Shown in pieces: positions 51,332-60,559 of a stretch of 64,000 bases of DNA. Source of the DNA: Chryseomonas sp014190935. Its GTDB lineage: Bacteria > Pseudomonadota > Gammaproteobacteria > Pseudomonadales > Pseudomonadaceae. Both the position numbers and the translations under genes were made by a program. Each line of letters opens with the position of its first letter. The stretch's first letter is position 1. The notes under the pieces were generated by a model. It did not search any database and had not been told where the DNA came from. It saw nothing but the letters and a program-made list of their open reading frames with translations. The DNA is taken from NCBI RefSeq assembly GCF_014190935.1, contig NZ_JACHVV010000005.1, positions 1 through 64,000 on the forward strand. The letters run 5' to 3'.

Positions 51332-52446
51332 GCCACCCCCAGGATGACATCGGCGGCGCGCTCGGGCAGCGAATAGAGATCGGCGCTGTCGGCGAAGGCA
51401 AGGCCATTGCGGCCCTGCACCGCGCGGCGCTCGGGATCGGCCAGCAACTCGGCGAGCATCCGGTCCAGGGTCGCCTGGGCGAAGGGCGACGGCACCACCT
51501 CGCCGGCGCGGGCCTCGTCGATGTAGTGGGCATAGCCGCAGACGTCGGTGACCAGCACCGGCAGTCCGGCGACCAGCGCCTCTAGCAGCACGGTGCCGGT
51601 GTTCTCGTTGTAGGCCGGGTGGATCAGCAGATCGGCGCCGAGCAGGAAGCGCGGGATGTCGCTGCGCCCCTTGAGGATCTCGACCCGCTCGCTCACGCCC
51701 AGGGCCTTGGCCTGCAGCAGGAAGGGCTTGGGATCGTCCTGGCCGATGGCGAACAGCCGGGTGCGCTTGCGCAACTCCCTGGGCAAAGAGGCCAGGGCGC
51801 GCAGACTGCGATCCAGCCCCTTGGTCTTGAAGCCGGAACCGATCTGCACCAGGAGCAGCTCGCCCTCCTCCAGCCCGAATTCGCGCCGGAAGTCGGCGCG
51901 GATCTCGGCGGCGTTGGCCGGCGCGCGGCGATCGGCGGCGATGCCCGGCGGCAGGAGGTGGAAGCGCGGCGCCGGCGTGCCGTAGTGCTTGACGAACAGC
52001 GGCTGCTGCACCTCGGAGATCATCAGGATCTCGGTCGACGACTCGGGGGCGAACACCGCGCGCTCGTATTCAGCGAAGTGGCGATAGCGACCCCACTGGC
52101 GATACAGCGGATTGCGCAGGGTCTGGGCCTTGTCCTCGAAACAGGGATCGGCGGCGTAATAGACATCCAGCCCCGGCATCTTGTTGAAACCGATCACCCG
52201 GTCCACTGGATCGCGGGCGAGGTCGGCCTGCAGCCAGGCGTGGAATTTCTCGTTGCGCCGGTGATTGAACAGGGCGCTGACCCTGGCCACCCGCACGTCG
52301 AAGCCCTCCGGCACCGGGCCTTCCCAGATCAGGGTGTAGACGCGGATGGCATGGCCGCGGCGCTGGCACTCCTGGGCGATGCGCAGGAAGTCCCGCTGCA
52401 GGCCGCCGAAGGGAAAGTACTTGTAGAGCACGAAAGCCAGGGTCAT
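51328..52446 (-). CDS. waaG: LPS core glycosyltransferase WaaG
   Basis: This 372-residue GT4 enzyme adds the first outer-core hexose (galactosamine in P. aeruginosa, also named WapG) to heptose II. It begins MTLAFVLYKYFPFGGLQRDF; FNKMPGLDVYYAADPCF, LLPPGIAADRR and the C-terminal HPAYNENTGTVLLEALVAGLPVLVT (EX7E type) are present. ATG 52446 overlaps the waaC stop; the frame continues upstream only inside waaC. Confidence 0.93.
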   Translation of the reverse strand: MTLAFVLYKYFPFGGLQRDFLRIAQECQRRGHAIRVYTLIWEGPVPEGFDVRVARVSALFNHRRNEKFHAWLQADLARDPVDRVIGFNKMPGLDVYYAADPCFEDKAQTLRNPLYRQWGRYRHFAEYERAVFAPESSTEILMISEVQQPLFVKHYGTPAPRFHLLPPGIAADRRAPANAAEIRADFRREFGLEEGELLLVQIGSGFKTKGLDRSLRALASLPRELRKRTRLFAIGQDDPKPFLLQAKALGVSERVEILKGRSDIPRFLLGADLLIHPAYNENTGTVLLEALVAGLPVLVTDVCGYAHYIDEARAGEVVPSPFAQATLDRMLAELLADPERRAVQGRNGLAFADSADLYSLPERAADVILGVA

Positions 52447-53450
52447 GCGGGGAGGTCTTCCAACAGCAGGGTTTCCAGTTCCAGTTCGACCCGTTCCGGG
52501 GTCAGGGCGGCGAGACTGGCCGATGGCTGGTCGCGCGGCTCGTCGGTGCCGTCCAGCCCCACGGCGCTCAGGTGCACCTGAGAGCGGCCATAGGCGCCGA
52601 CCTTCTTCGGACTGGTCGGGCCATAGAGCGACACGGTGGGCACGTCCAGGGCCGCGGCCAGATGGCCGAGGCCGGTATCCACCGCCACGCAGGCACGGGC
52701 GCCGGCCAGCACCTTGGCCACCCCGGCGAGATTCAGTCGCGGCAGCACCTGGACGCCATCCAGGCCGTCGGCGATGCGTTCGGCCCGGGCATGCTCCGCC
52801 TCGTTGCCCCACAGCAGTCGCACCGGCCAGTCCAGCCGGCTCATGCGTTCGGCCAGTTCGCGCCAGTGCGCCTCGGGCCAGTGCTTGCTGACCCAGGTGG
52901 TGCCGTGCAGGAACACCACATAGGGCGTCTCGTTGGGACCGGCCAGGCGTTGCCGATCCAGACCGTAGTCACCCACGCCCGCCGGCAGCGGATAGTCCAG
53001 GGCCTGGGCGAACAGCTGACGGATCCGCTCCAGGGCATGCTGTCCCCGCGCCACGTGGTAGCGCTCGTCGTAGAAGCGGCTGGCCAGGGGCTCGCGGGCG
53101 GAGTTGCGGTCGAGACCGGCCACCGGCGCCTCGGCGTAGCGGGTCAGCCAGGCGCTCTTGAGCAGCCCCTGGGCATCGATCACCCGGTCATAGCGCTGCT
53201 CGCGCACGCGCTCCTTGAATTCGCCCCACTCGCCACTGGCCCAGGCGGAAAAGGGCTGCTTGCGCCAGCGGCGCAGGGCCACCGGGATCACCTGGCTCAC
53301 GGCCGGGTGCCAGGCGGGAATCTCGGCGAAGCCCTCCTCCACCACCCAGTCGAAGCAGATGCCGGGGATGGCCCGGGCCGCATCGGTCAGGGCCGGCAGG
53401 GTATGGATGACATCGCCGAGGGAGGAGGTCTTGATCAGCAGCACGCGCAT
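52443..53450 (-). CDS. waaC: Heptosyltransferase I WaaC
   Basis: WaaC adds the first L,D-heptose to Kdo of lipid A using ADP-heptose. The 335-residue GT9 protein begins MRVLLIKTSSLGDVIHTLPAL and has AQGLLKSAWL, VFLHGTTWVSKHWPEAHW and DTGLGHLAAALDVPTVSLYGPTSP-type C-terminal elements (about residues 257-280). It starts directly after the waaF stop. Confidence 0.96.
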   Translation of the reverse strand: MRVLLIKTSSLGDVIHTLPALTDAARAIPGICFDWVVEEGFAEIPAWHPAVSQVIPVALRRWRKQPFSAWASGEWGEFKERVREQRYDRVIDAQGLLKSAWLTRYAEAPVAGLDRNSAREPLASRFYDERYHVARGQHALERIRQLFAQALDYPLPAGVGDYGLDRQRLAGPNETPYVVFLHGTTWVSKHWPEAHWRELAERMSRLDWPVRLLWGNEAEHARAERIADGLDGVQVLPRLNLAGVAKVLAGARACVAVDTGLGHLAAALDVPTVSLYGPTSPKKVGAYGRSQVHLSAVGLDGTDEPRDQPSASLAALTPERVELELETLLLEDLPA

Positions 53451-54485
53451 CTAGCCCACCTCGACCGGATCGGCGACCAGGCGGCCGAGCGCCTCCTGCA
53501 CCAGGCTCGGCTGCAGCAGGCGCAGGCAATCGTAATGGCCAAAGCGGCAGGTGCGGTCGAAGCAGGGACTGCACTCCAGACCCAGGCGCACCACCTCCAC
53601 CTGACTGGCCAGCGGCGGCGTGAAGCCCGGCGAGGTGGAGCCATAGACCGCCACCAGCGGGCGATCCAGGGCGGCGGCCACGTGCATCAGGCCGGAATCG
53701 TTGCTGATGACCGCACCGGCACAGGAGAGCAGGTCGATGGCCTCGGCCAGGGAAGTGCGCCCGGCGAGGTTGTAGACATCTTCCTCGAAGCCGGGGGTGA
53801 CCCACTCGCGGATCTCTTCGCCGCCAGGGGCGTCCTTCTGCGAGCCGAACAGCCAGACCTGCCAGCCCTGGCGCAGCCGGGCGTCGGCCACGGCGGCGTA
53901 GTGCTCGGCCGGCCAGCGCTTGGCCTCGCCGAATTCGGCGCCCGGACAGAGCGCCAGCACCGGCCGGTCCAGGCTCAGGCCGAAGCGCGCCAGGGCGGCG
54001 TCGCGGCTGGCCGGGTCGATCGCCAGACGTGGCCTGGGATAGGGCTTGGGCAACTCGGCACCGGGCGCATGGGCCAGCGCCATGAAGCGCTCGATCATCA
54101 GCGGATAGCGCGCCTTGTCGAGGGTACGAATGTCGTTGAGCAGGCCGAATCTCATCTCGCCACGCCAGCCGGTGCGCGTGGGAATGCCGGCGAAATAGGG
54201 CACCAGCGCCGACTTCAGCGAGTTGGGCAACAGGATCGCCTGGTCATAGCGACCGCGCAGCTGCTGGCCGATACGCCGGCGGGTGGCCAGCTCGAAGGCG
54301 CCGTGGCCGAGGGGAAAGCTCAGGGCTTCGCGCACCTCGGGCATGCGTTCGAGCAGCGGGCGACTCCACTCGGGGGCGAGGACGTCGATCTGGCAGTCGG
54401 GATGCTGTTGCCTGAGGCAGACGAAGAGGGTCTGCGCCATCACCATGTCGCCGACCCAACTGGGTCCGATGATCAGAATATTCAT
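53451..54485 (-). CDS. waaF: Heptosyltransferase II WaaF
   Basis: WaaF adds the second heptose to the inner core. This 344-residue GT9 protein starts MNILIIGPSWVGDMVMAQTL and has LLPNSLKSALVPYFAGIPTR, LCPGAEFGEAKRWP and SNDSGLMHVAAALDRPLVAVYGS. It is the first gene of the seven-gene run waaF-waaC-waaG-waaP-wapP-wapQ-double kinase, all on the minus strand with 0-4 nt overlaps or gaps. ilvE, which precedes it in P. aeruginosa, is absent. Confidence 0.96.
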   Translation of the reverse strand: MNILIIGPSWVGDMVMAQTLFVCLRQQHPDCQIDVLAPEWSRPLLERMPEVREALSFPLGHGAFELATRRRIGQQLRGRYDQAILLPNSLKSALVPYFAGIPTRTGWRGEMRFGLLNDIRTLDKARYPLMIERFMALAHAPGAELPKPYPRPRLAIDPASRDAALARFGLSLDRPVLALCPGAEFGEAKRWPAEHYAAVADARLRQGWQVWLFGSQKDAPGGEEIREWVTPGFEEDVYNLAGRTSLAEAIDLLSCAGAVISNDSGLMHVAAALDRPLVAVYGSTSPGFTPPLASQVEVVRLGLECSPCFDRTCRFGHYDCLRLLQPSLVQEALGRLVADPVEVG

Positions 54486-54504
54486 GCTGGAAGGCGATCG
54501 GCAC

Positions 54505-54573
54505 CTAGCGGGTGACCGACTCCCACTCCCTCAGGACGGGCCTGATGGAAAGCTCGCGCACGGACATCGACAT
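54505..54573 (-). CDS. 22-codon ORF with strong ribosome site, possible ilvE remnant
   Basis: Between glnE and waaF, AAGGAG lies 7 nt before ATG 54573, which opens an ORF of 22 residues (MSMSVRELSIRPV... ending SVTR). It could be a small leader peptide coupled to waaF, or the remnant of ilvE, whose P. aeruginosa product also starts MSM. The rest of the peptide does not resemble IlvE. No family is recognised. Confidence 0.4.
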   Translation of the reverse strand: MSMSVRELSIRPVLREWESVTR

Positions 54574-54598
54574 CTTGCCTCTCCTTACTGATGGCGGC

Positions 54599-57559
54599 CT
54601 AAAAGGTGGCCGGATTGCCGGACGGCGTGTCCAGCCCCAGGCCGTGCCAGATACGGCGCACTTCGTCGCGCTCGGCGAGAAAGCCGTCGGCCGGCACCTT
54701 GCCCGGCTGCTTCTGCAGCACCAGGCGGTGCAGCGCGGCGCGGTAGACCTTGTAGGCTTCGCGCAGGGCAATGGCGTCCGTGGCCGGTACCAGACCAGCC
54801 GCTTCGAGGGATTCCAGGATGCGGATGTTGTCGGGAAAACGCAGCAATTCGGGATGCTGCCACGACCAGGCCAGAACGGCATATTGGACCATAAATTCGA
54901 TATCGACGATACCGCCGGCATCCTGCTTGAGGTCGAACCGCTGCTCCGGCCGGCGCGCATTCGGCCCCAGTCCACCGGCGGTCACCGCGGTACCGAGGTT
55001 GTCCAGCATCTTGTCGCGCATGCCGGCCACGTCGGCCTGCAGGGTCGCCAGCTCCCGCTGCCGACCGAGGATGCGCGCCCGTACCGCGTCGAAGCGCTCG
55101 CCAAGCCGCGGGCAACCCGCCACCACCCGCGCGCGCACCAGGGCCTGGTGTTCCCAGGTCCAGGCCTCGCTCTGCTGGTAGCGCTCGAAGGCCTCCAGCG
55201 AACTCACCAGCAGGCCCGCCGCGCCGGACGGCCGCAGGCGCATGTCCACCTCGTAGAGGGTGCCCACCGGGGTGGTGGTGGTGAGCAGATGGATGATGCG
55301 CTGACCGAGGCGATTGAAGAACTGGGCGCCATCCGTGGGCTTGGCGCCATCGGTCTCGGCCAGGGGATCGGCGTCGTGGATGAACACCAGGTCGAGGTCC
55401 GAGCCATGGCCGAGTTCGATGCCGCCGACCTTGCCGTAGCCGACGATGACGAAGTCCGGCTGGCAGGGCGAGCCGTCGCGCCGCTGCGGCGTGCCATGGC
55501 GCTGCACCAGCTGGCGCCAGGCCAGGCCGAACACCTCTTCGAGGATCACCTCGGCGAGCCAGGTGAGATAGTCGCTGACCTTCATCAGCGGCAGGCTGCC
55601 GGCGATCTCCGCCGCCGCCACCCGCAGGCTGTGGGCGCGCTTGAAGTGACGCAGCACGTCCATCTGCTGCTCCAGGTCCTCTTCGGGCAGGCGCATCAGG
55701 CGCTCGCGCAATTCGGCGGCCAGTTCCGGCTTCTGCGGCGGATGATAGAGCCGGCCCTCGTTGAGCAATTCGTCGAGCAGCGCCGGATAGCGGGTGATCT
55801 GCTCGGCCACCCAGGCACTGGCGCCGCAGAGTTCCAGCAGCCGCGCCAGGGCCGGCGGATTCTCGCTGAGCAGGACCAGGTAGGCGGAGCGTCGCGCCAC
55901 GGCTTCCACCAGCGGCAGCACCCGCTCCAGCGCCCGATCGGGTTGCTCGTCGGCGCTGACCGCATCCAGCAGCCGCGGCATGAAGGCATCCAGTCGCTCG
56001 CGACCGGCGCGCTGCATGGCCCGCACCTGGCCGCTGGCACGCAGGCTGGCCAGCAATTCCAGCGCCTGCTCCGGCGCCTGGAAGCCCGCCGCCCGCAGTC
56101 GCGCCAGGGCTTCCTCGGGGTCGAGCAGGTCGTCCCACAGCGGCAGCCAGCTGTCTTCCAGCTCGGCGCTCTGAGTCTCCTCCTCGGGATCGGCGATGGT
56201 CTGCTGGAAGTGCCAGTCGATGCGGCTGCGCCAGCCGTCGAGCGTCGCGCTGAAGTCATCCCATTCGGCATGACCCATGAGAAAGGCCACCCGCGCCCGG
56301 CCCTGGGGATCGACCGGCAGGGTCTGGGTCTGCTGGTCGGCGATGGCCTGCAGTCCGTGCTCCACATAGCGCAGGAAGCAGTAACCCTCGCGCAACTCGG
56401 CTTCCGCCGCGGCCGGCAGATAGTCGCGCTCGCGCAGGCTGGTCAGCACCCTGAGCAGCGGGCGCTGCTGCAGTGCCGGATCGCGCCCGCCGTGGATCAG
56501 CTGGTAGGCCTGGGCGATGAATTCCACTTCGCGGATGCCGCCCGCGCCCAGCTTGACGTTGTCGGTCATGCCGCGCCGGCGCACCTCCTGGCGGATCAGC
56601 TGCTTCATGCTGCGCAAGGCTTCGATGGCGGAGAAATCCAGGTAGCGCCGATAGACGAAGGGCCGCAGCAGGGTCAGCAACTCGGCGCCGCTGGCTTGGT
56701 CGCCGCCGACCACCCGCGCCTTGATCATGGCGTAGCGTTCCCAGTCGCGGCCCTGGTCCTGGTAGTAGAGCTCCATGGCGGCAAAGCTCAGCACCAGGGC
56801 GCCGGCACTGCCGTAGGGCCGCAGGCGCATGTCGACGCGAAAGACGAAGCCCTCCACGGTGGTGGCGTCCAGCGCCTTGATCAGGCGTTGTCCGAGGCGG
56901 GTGAAGAATTCCTGGTTGTCCTGCTCGCGCCGCGCGCCGCGCGTCTCCCCGCCCTCGCCATAGGCAAAGATCAGGTCGATATCGGACGACAGGTTCAGCT
57001 CTCCCGCGCCCAGCTTGCCCATGCCCAGCACCACCAGCTGCTGGGGCTGACCGCTGTGGCGTCCGGTCGGCACGCCGAACTGGCTGCACTGCTGGGCGTA
57101 GAGCCAGGCGCAGGCCTGGTCGATGCAGGCGTCGGCCAGGTCGCTAAGGTCGCGACAGGTCTCCACCAGATCGGCGCGCCGGGTCAGGTCGCGCCAGACG
57201 ATGCGCACCTGCTGCAGCATGCGGAACCGCCGCAGTCGGCGCCCCAGCTCGGCTTCGTCCGGGCAGTCGGCCAGGGCCTCGCGCAGGCGCTGCGCCATGG
57301 CCCCCGGCGCCAGCGACAGCTCCAGATCGCCGCTGTCGACCAGCGCCAGGCAAGGCTCGGGCAGCCGGCAGAACTGCTCGACGACGAAATCGCTGAGGGC
57401 GGCCACCCGCCGCCACTCGGCGCGCAGCGGCGCGGACCAGTTCGCCTGGCGGGCCGCCGCCTCGGGCAGCGTGGCCAGGGCGTCGGCCAGGCGCCGGTCG
57501 GCGAGCTCGGCACATGCGACGAGAGTCGGAGGCAGTTCGGGACGAAGGAGGGGTATCAT
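54599..57559 (-). CDS. glnE: Glutamine synthetase adenylyltransferase/removase GlnE
   Basis: GlnE adenylylates and deadenylylates glutamine synthetase under PII control. The 986-residue protein has two nucleotidyltransferase domains: the N-terminal removase (GAGELNLSSDIDLIFAYG, about residues 183-200) and the C-terminal transferase (YGKVGGIELGHGSDLDLVFIHD, about 698-719), plus DMRLRPYGSAG and DMRLRPSGAAG. I chose ATG 57559 (MIPLLRPELPP) preceded by AGGA; 12 more upstream codons are open. Divergent from aceE. Confidence 0.95.
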   Translation of the reverse strand: MIPLLRPELPPTLVACAELADRRLADALATLPEAAARQANWSAPLRAEWRRVAALSDFVVEQFCRLPEPCLALVDSGDLELSLAPGAMAQRLREALADCPDEAELGRRLRRFRMLQQVRIVWRDLTRRADLVETCRDLSDLADACIDQACAWLYAQQCSQFGVPTGRHSGQPQQLVVLGMGKLGAGELNLSSDIDLIFAYGEGGETRGARREQDNQEFFTRLGQRLIKALDATTVEGFVFRVDMRLRPYGSAGALVLSFAAMELYYQDQGRDWERYAMIKARVVGGDQASGAELLTLLRPFVYRRYLDFSAIEALRSMKQLIRQEVRRRGMTDNVKLGAGGIREVEFIAQAYQLIHGGRDPALQQRPLLRVLTSLRERDYLPAAAEAELREGYCFLRYVEHGLQAIADQQTQTLPVDPQGRARVAFLMGHAEWDDFSATLDGWRSRIDWHFQQTIADPEEETQSAELEDSWLPLWDDLLDPEEALARLRAAGFQAPEQALELLASLRASGQVRAMQRAGRERLDAFMPRLLDAVSADEQPDRALERVLPLVEAVARRSAYLVLLSENPPALARLLELCGASAWVAEQITRYPALLDELLNEGRLYHPPQKPELAAELRERLMRLPEEDLEQQMDVLRHFKRAHSLRVAAAEIAGSLPLMKVSDYLTWLAEVILEEVFGLAWRQLVQRHGTPQRRDGSPCQPDFVIVGYGKVGGIELGHGSDLDLVFIHDADPLAETDGAKPTDGAQFFNRLGQRIIHLLTTTTPVGTLYEVDMRLRPSGAAGLLVSSLEAFERYQQSEAWTWEHQALVRARVVAGCPRLGERFDAVRARILGRQRELATLQADVAGMRDKMLDNLGTAVTAGGLGPNARRPEQRFDLKQDAGGIVDIEFMVQYAVLAWSWQHPELLRFPDNIRILESLEAAGLVPATDAIALREAYKVYRAALHRLVLQKQPGKVPADGFLAERDEVRRIWHGLGLDTPSGNPATF

Positions 57560-57888
57560 GGGCAGTCCTGCGCAGGGACGGTCGAACCCCACCACCCTGC
57601 CGCGAACCCCATGCCAGGGACATTCCGACGGACCACCTGGTCCGAGCGGGAACCGTTTTCACGTCCGCGGTTCGGAGTTCGCGAGCCCTCGAGCAGCGCG
57701 TTCGACAAACGTCGAATTGTTTTTTATCGCATTACAGCTCGGAGCTGAAACGGATTTGAATTTGTAGTAAAACTACACGCCGATCGGAACCGTCCGGTCA
57801 TAAATCCAAGAATTTTCGCTGCCCCCAAGAGGCCGGCGGCGACCCTGAGGCGACCGATTTTGGAAGCCTTTCCGCCCTGGAGCAAGCC
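57560..57888. other. glnE-aceE divergent intergenic region
   Basis: These 329 bp have lower GC than the genes, especially 57715-57780. They hold the palindrome at 57763-57777 and a CAGCT-CGG-AGCTG repeat (57736-57748). No ORF is convincing. Promoters for glnE and aceE must lie here, but I cannot place either with confidence. Confidence 0.6.
57763..57777. promoter_or_regulatory. Perfect palindrome upstream of aceE, candidate operator
   Basis: TGTAGT-AAA-ACTACA is a perfect 6-3-6 inverted repeat in the AT-rich part of the leader, 111 bp before aceE. Size and symmetry fit a dimeric regulator, perhaps of the GntR type that controls pyruvate dehydrogenase in other bacteria, but the half-site does not match E. 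coli PdhR. Confidence 0.5.
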
Positions 57889-60531
57889 ATGCAAGATCTC
57901 GATCCCGTCGAAACCCAGGAATGGCTGGACGCCCTGGAGTCCGTCCTCGACCACGAAGGCGAGGAGCGCGTTCATTATCTGATGACCCGCATGGGCGAAC
58001 TGGCTACCCGCAGTGGTACCCAGCTGCCCTACTCCATCAATACCCCCTATCGCAACACCATTCCAGTGACCAGGGAAGCCCATATGCCGGGCGACCTGTT
58101 CATGGAGCGACGCATCCGCTCGCTGGTTCGCTGGAACGCCCTGGCGATGGTCATGCGCGCCAACCTCAAGGATCCGGATCTGGGTGGTCACATCTCCACC
58201 TTCGCCTCCAGCGCCACCCTCTATGACATCGGCTTCAACTATTTCTGGAAGGCGCCCAACGAAGAGCACGGCGGCGACCTGATCTACTACCAGGGCCACG
58301 CGTCCCCCGGCGTCTACGCCCGTGCCTTCCTGGAAGGCCGTCTCTCCGAAGACCAGATGAACAACTTCCGCCAGGAAGTGGACGGCAAGGGCCTGTCGAG
58401 CTACCCGCATCCGCACCTGATGCCCGACTTCTGGCAGTTCCCGACCGTGTCCATGGGTCTGGGTCCGATCACCGCCATCTACCAGGCGCGCTTCATGAAG
58501 TACCTGGAGAACCGCGGCTACATCCCCGCCGGCAAGCAGAAGGTCTGGTGCTTCATCGGCGACGGCGAGTGCGACGAGCCGGAAACCCTGGGCGCCATCT
58601 CCCTGGCCGGCCGCGAGAACCTCGACAACCTGATCTTCGTCATCAACTGCAACCTGCAGCGCCTCGACGGCCCGGTCCGCGGCAATGGCAAGATCGTCCA
58701 GGAACTGGAAGGCATCTTCCGCGGCGCCGACTGGAACGTCACCAAGGTCCTCTGGGGCCGCATGTGGGATCCGCTGTTCGCCCGCGACACCGAAGGCCGC
58801 ATGCAGCAGCGCATGGACGCCGTGGTCGATGGTGAATACCAGAACTACAAGGCCAAGGACGGTGCCTATGTGCGCAAGCACTTCTTCGGCGCCAATCCCG
58901 AGCTGCTGAAGATGGTCGAGGACCTGTCCGACGACGAGATCTGGAAGCTCAACCGGGGCGGTCACGACCCCTACAAGGTCTATGCGGCCTACCACCAGGC
59001 GGTCAACCACAAGGGCCAGCCCACCGTCATCCTGGCCAAGACCATCAAGGGCTACGGCACCGGTGCGGGCGAAGCCAAGAACACCGCGCACAACACCAAG
59101 AAGGTGGATGTGGAGTCGCTGAAGAAATTCCGCGATCGCTTCGACATCCCGCTGAACGATTCCCAGCTCAGCGAACTGCCCTTCTATCGTCCGGCCGACG
59201 ACAGCGCCGAGATGAAGTACCTGATGAGTCGTCGCGAGTCCCTGGGCGGTCACCTGCCCCAGCGCCGCGCGCGCAGCCTGAGCATCCCCACCCCGCCCCT
59301 GGAAACCCTGAAGGCGGTGCTGGACGGCTCCGGCGATCGCGAGATCTCCACCACCATGGCCTTCGGCCGCATCCTGTCGCAACTGGTCAAGGACAAGGAC
59401 CTGGGCAAGCGCATCGTGCCCATCCTCGCCGACGAGGCCCGTACCTTCGGTATGGAAGGCATGTTCCGCCAGCTGGGCATCTACTCGCCCCACGGCCAGC
59501 TCTATGAACCGGTCGACCGCGACCAGGTGATGTACTACCGCGAAGAGAAGGACGGCCAGATCCTCCAGGAAGGCCTCAACGAGGCCGGCGCCATGTCCTC
59601 CTTCATCGCCGCCGGTACTGCCTACAGCAACTACAACCAGCCCATGCTGCCGGTCTACATCTTCTATTCGATGTTCGGCTTCCAGCGTATCGGCGACCTG
59701 GCCTGGGCGGCGGGCGATGCCCAGACCCGCGGCTTCCTGCTGGGCGGCACCTCCGGCCGTACCACCCTGAACGGCGAAGGCCTGCAGCACGAGGACGGTC
59801 ACAGCCACATCCTGGCCGGCACCATCCCCAACTGCCGCAGCTACGATCCCACCTATGCCTACGAGCTGGCGGTGATCATGCGCGAAGGCATCCATCAGAT
59901 GATGGAACTGCAGCAGAGCGTCTTCTACTACATCACCGTGATGAACGAGAACTACCAGCAGCCGGCCATGCCCCAGGGCGTCGAAGACGGCATCATCAAG
60001 GGTATGTACCTGCTGGAAGAAGAACAGGGCGACTTCAAGCACCGCGTCCAGCTGCTGGGCTCGGGCACCATCCTCAACGAGGTCCGCGCGGCTGCGAGCC
60101 TGCTGCGCGAGATGGGCGTCGGCGCCGACATCTGGAGCGTCACCAGCTTCAACGAACTGCGCCGTGAAGGCCTGGCCGTCGATCGCTGGAACCGCCTGCA
60201 CCCGCTGGAAGAGCGCCGCCTGACCTACGTCGAGCAGTGCCTGGGCGAGCGCCAGGGTCCGGTCATCGCCTCCACCGACTACATGAAGCTGTTCGCCGAC
60301 CAGATCCGCCAGTGGGTCCCCACCGAATTCCAGGTGCTGGGTACCGACGGCTTCGGTCGCAGCGACAGCCGCAAGAAGCTGCGTGATCACTTCGAGGTCG
60401 ACCGTCGCTGGGTCGCCGTCGCCGCTCTGCAGGCGCTGGCCAACCAAGGCAAGCTGGAACGCAAGGTCGTGGCCGACGCCATCACCAAGTTCGGCATCGA
60501 CACCGAGAAGCGCAATCCCCTGGATTGCTGA
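57889..60531 (+). CDS. aceE: Pyruvate dehydrogenase E1 component AceE
   Basis: AceE is the homodimeric thiamine-diphosphate-dependent E1 subunit that decarboxylates pyruvate and acetylates the lipoyl groups of AceF. The 880-residue protein has the TPP motif FIGDGECDEPETLGA followed by FVINCNLQRLDGPVRGNG (about residues 220-265) and the central DEARTFGMEGMFRQLGIYS. GGAG lies 6 nt before the ATG. aceF follows after 28 bp. Confidence 0.97.
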   Translation: MQDLDPVETQEWLDALESVLDHEGEERVHYLMTRMGELATRSGTQLPYSINTPYRNTIPVTREAHMPGDLFMERRIRSLVRWNALAMVMRANLKDPDLGGHISTFASSATLYDIGFNYFWKAPNEEHGGDLIYYQGHASPGVYARAFLEGRLSEDQMNNFRQEVDGKGLSSYPHPHLMPDFWQFPTVSMGLGPITAIYQARFMKYLENRGYIPAGKQKVWCFIGDGECDEPETLGAISLAGRENLDNLIFVINCNLQRLDGPVRGNGKIVQELEGIFRGADWNVTKVLWGRMWDPLFARDTEGRMQQRMDAVVDGEYQNYKAKDGAYVRKHFFGANPELLKMVEDLSDDEIWKLNRGGHDPYKVYAAYHQAVNHKGQPTVILAKTIKGYGTGAGEAKNTAHNTKKVDVESLKKFRDRFDIPLNDSQLSELPFYRPADDSAEMKYLMSRRESLGGHLPQRRARSLSIPTPPLETLKAVLDGSGDREISTTMAFGRILSQLVKDKDLGKRIVPILADEARTFGMEGMFRQLGIYSPHGQLYEPVDRDQVMYYREEKDGQILQEGLNEAGAMSSFIAAGTAYSNYNQPMLPVYIFYSMFGFQRIGDLAWAAGDAQTRGFLLGGTSGRTTLNGEGLQHEDGHSHILAGTIPNCRSYDPTYAYELAVIMREGIHQMMELQQSVFYYITVMNENYQQPAMPQGVEDGIIKGMYLLEEEQGDFKHRVQLLGSGTILNEVRAAASLLREMGVGADIWSVTSFNELRREGLAVDRWNRLHPLEERRLTYVEQCLGERQGPVIASTDYMKLFADQIRQWVPTEFQVLGTDGFGRSDSRKKLRDHFEVDRRWVAVAALQALANQGKLERKVVADAITKFGIDTEKRNPLDC

Positions 60532-60559
60532 TGCGGCACACGGATAAGAGGAAACAACT

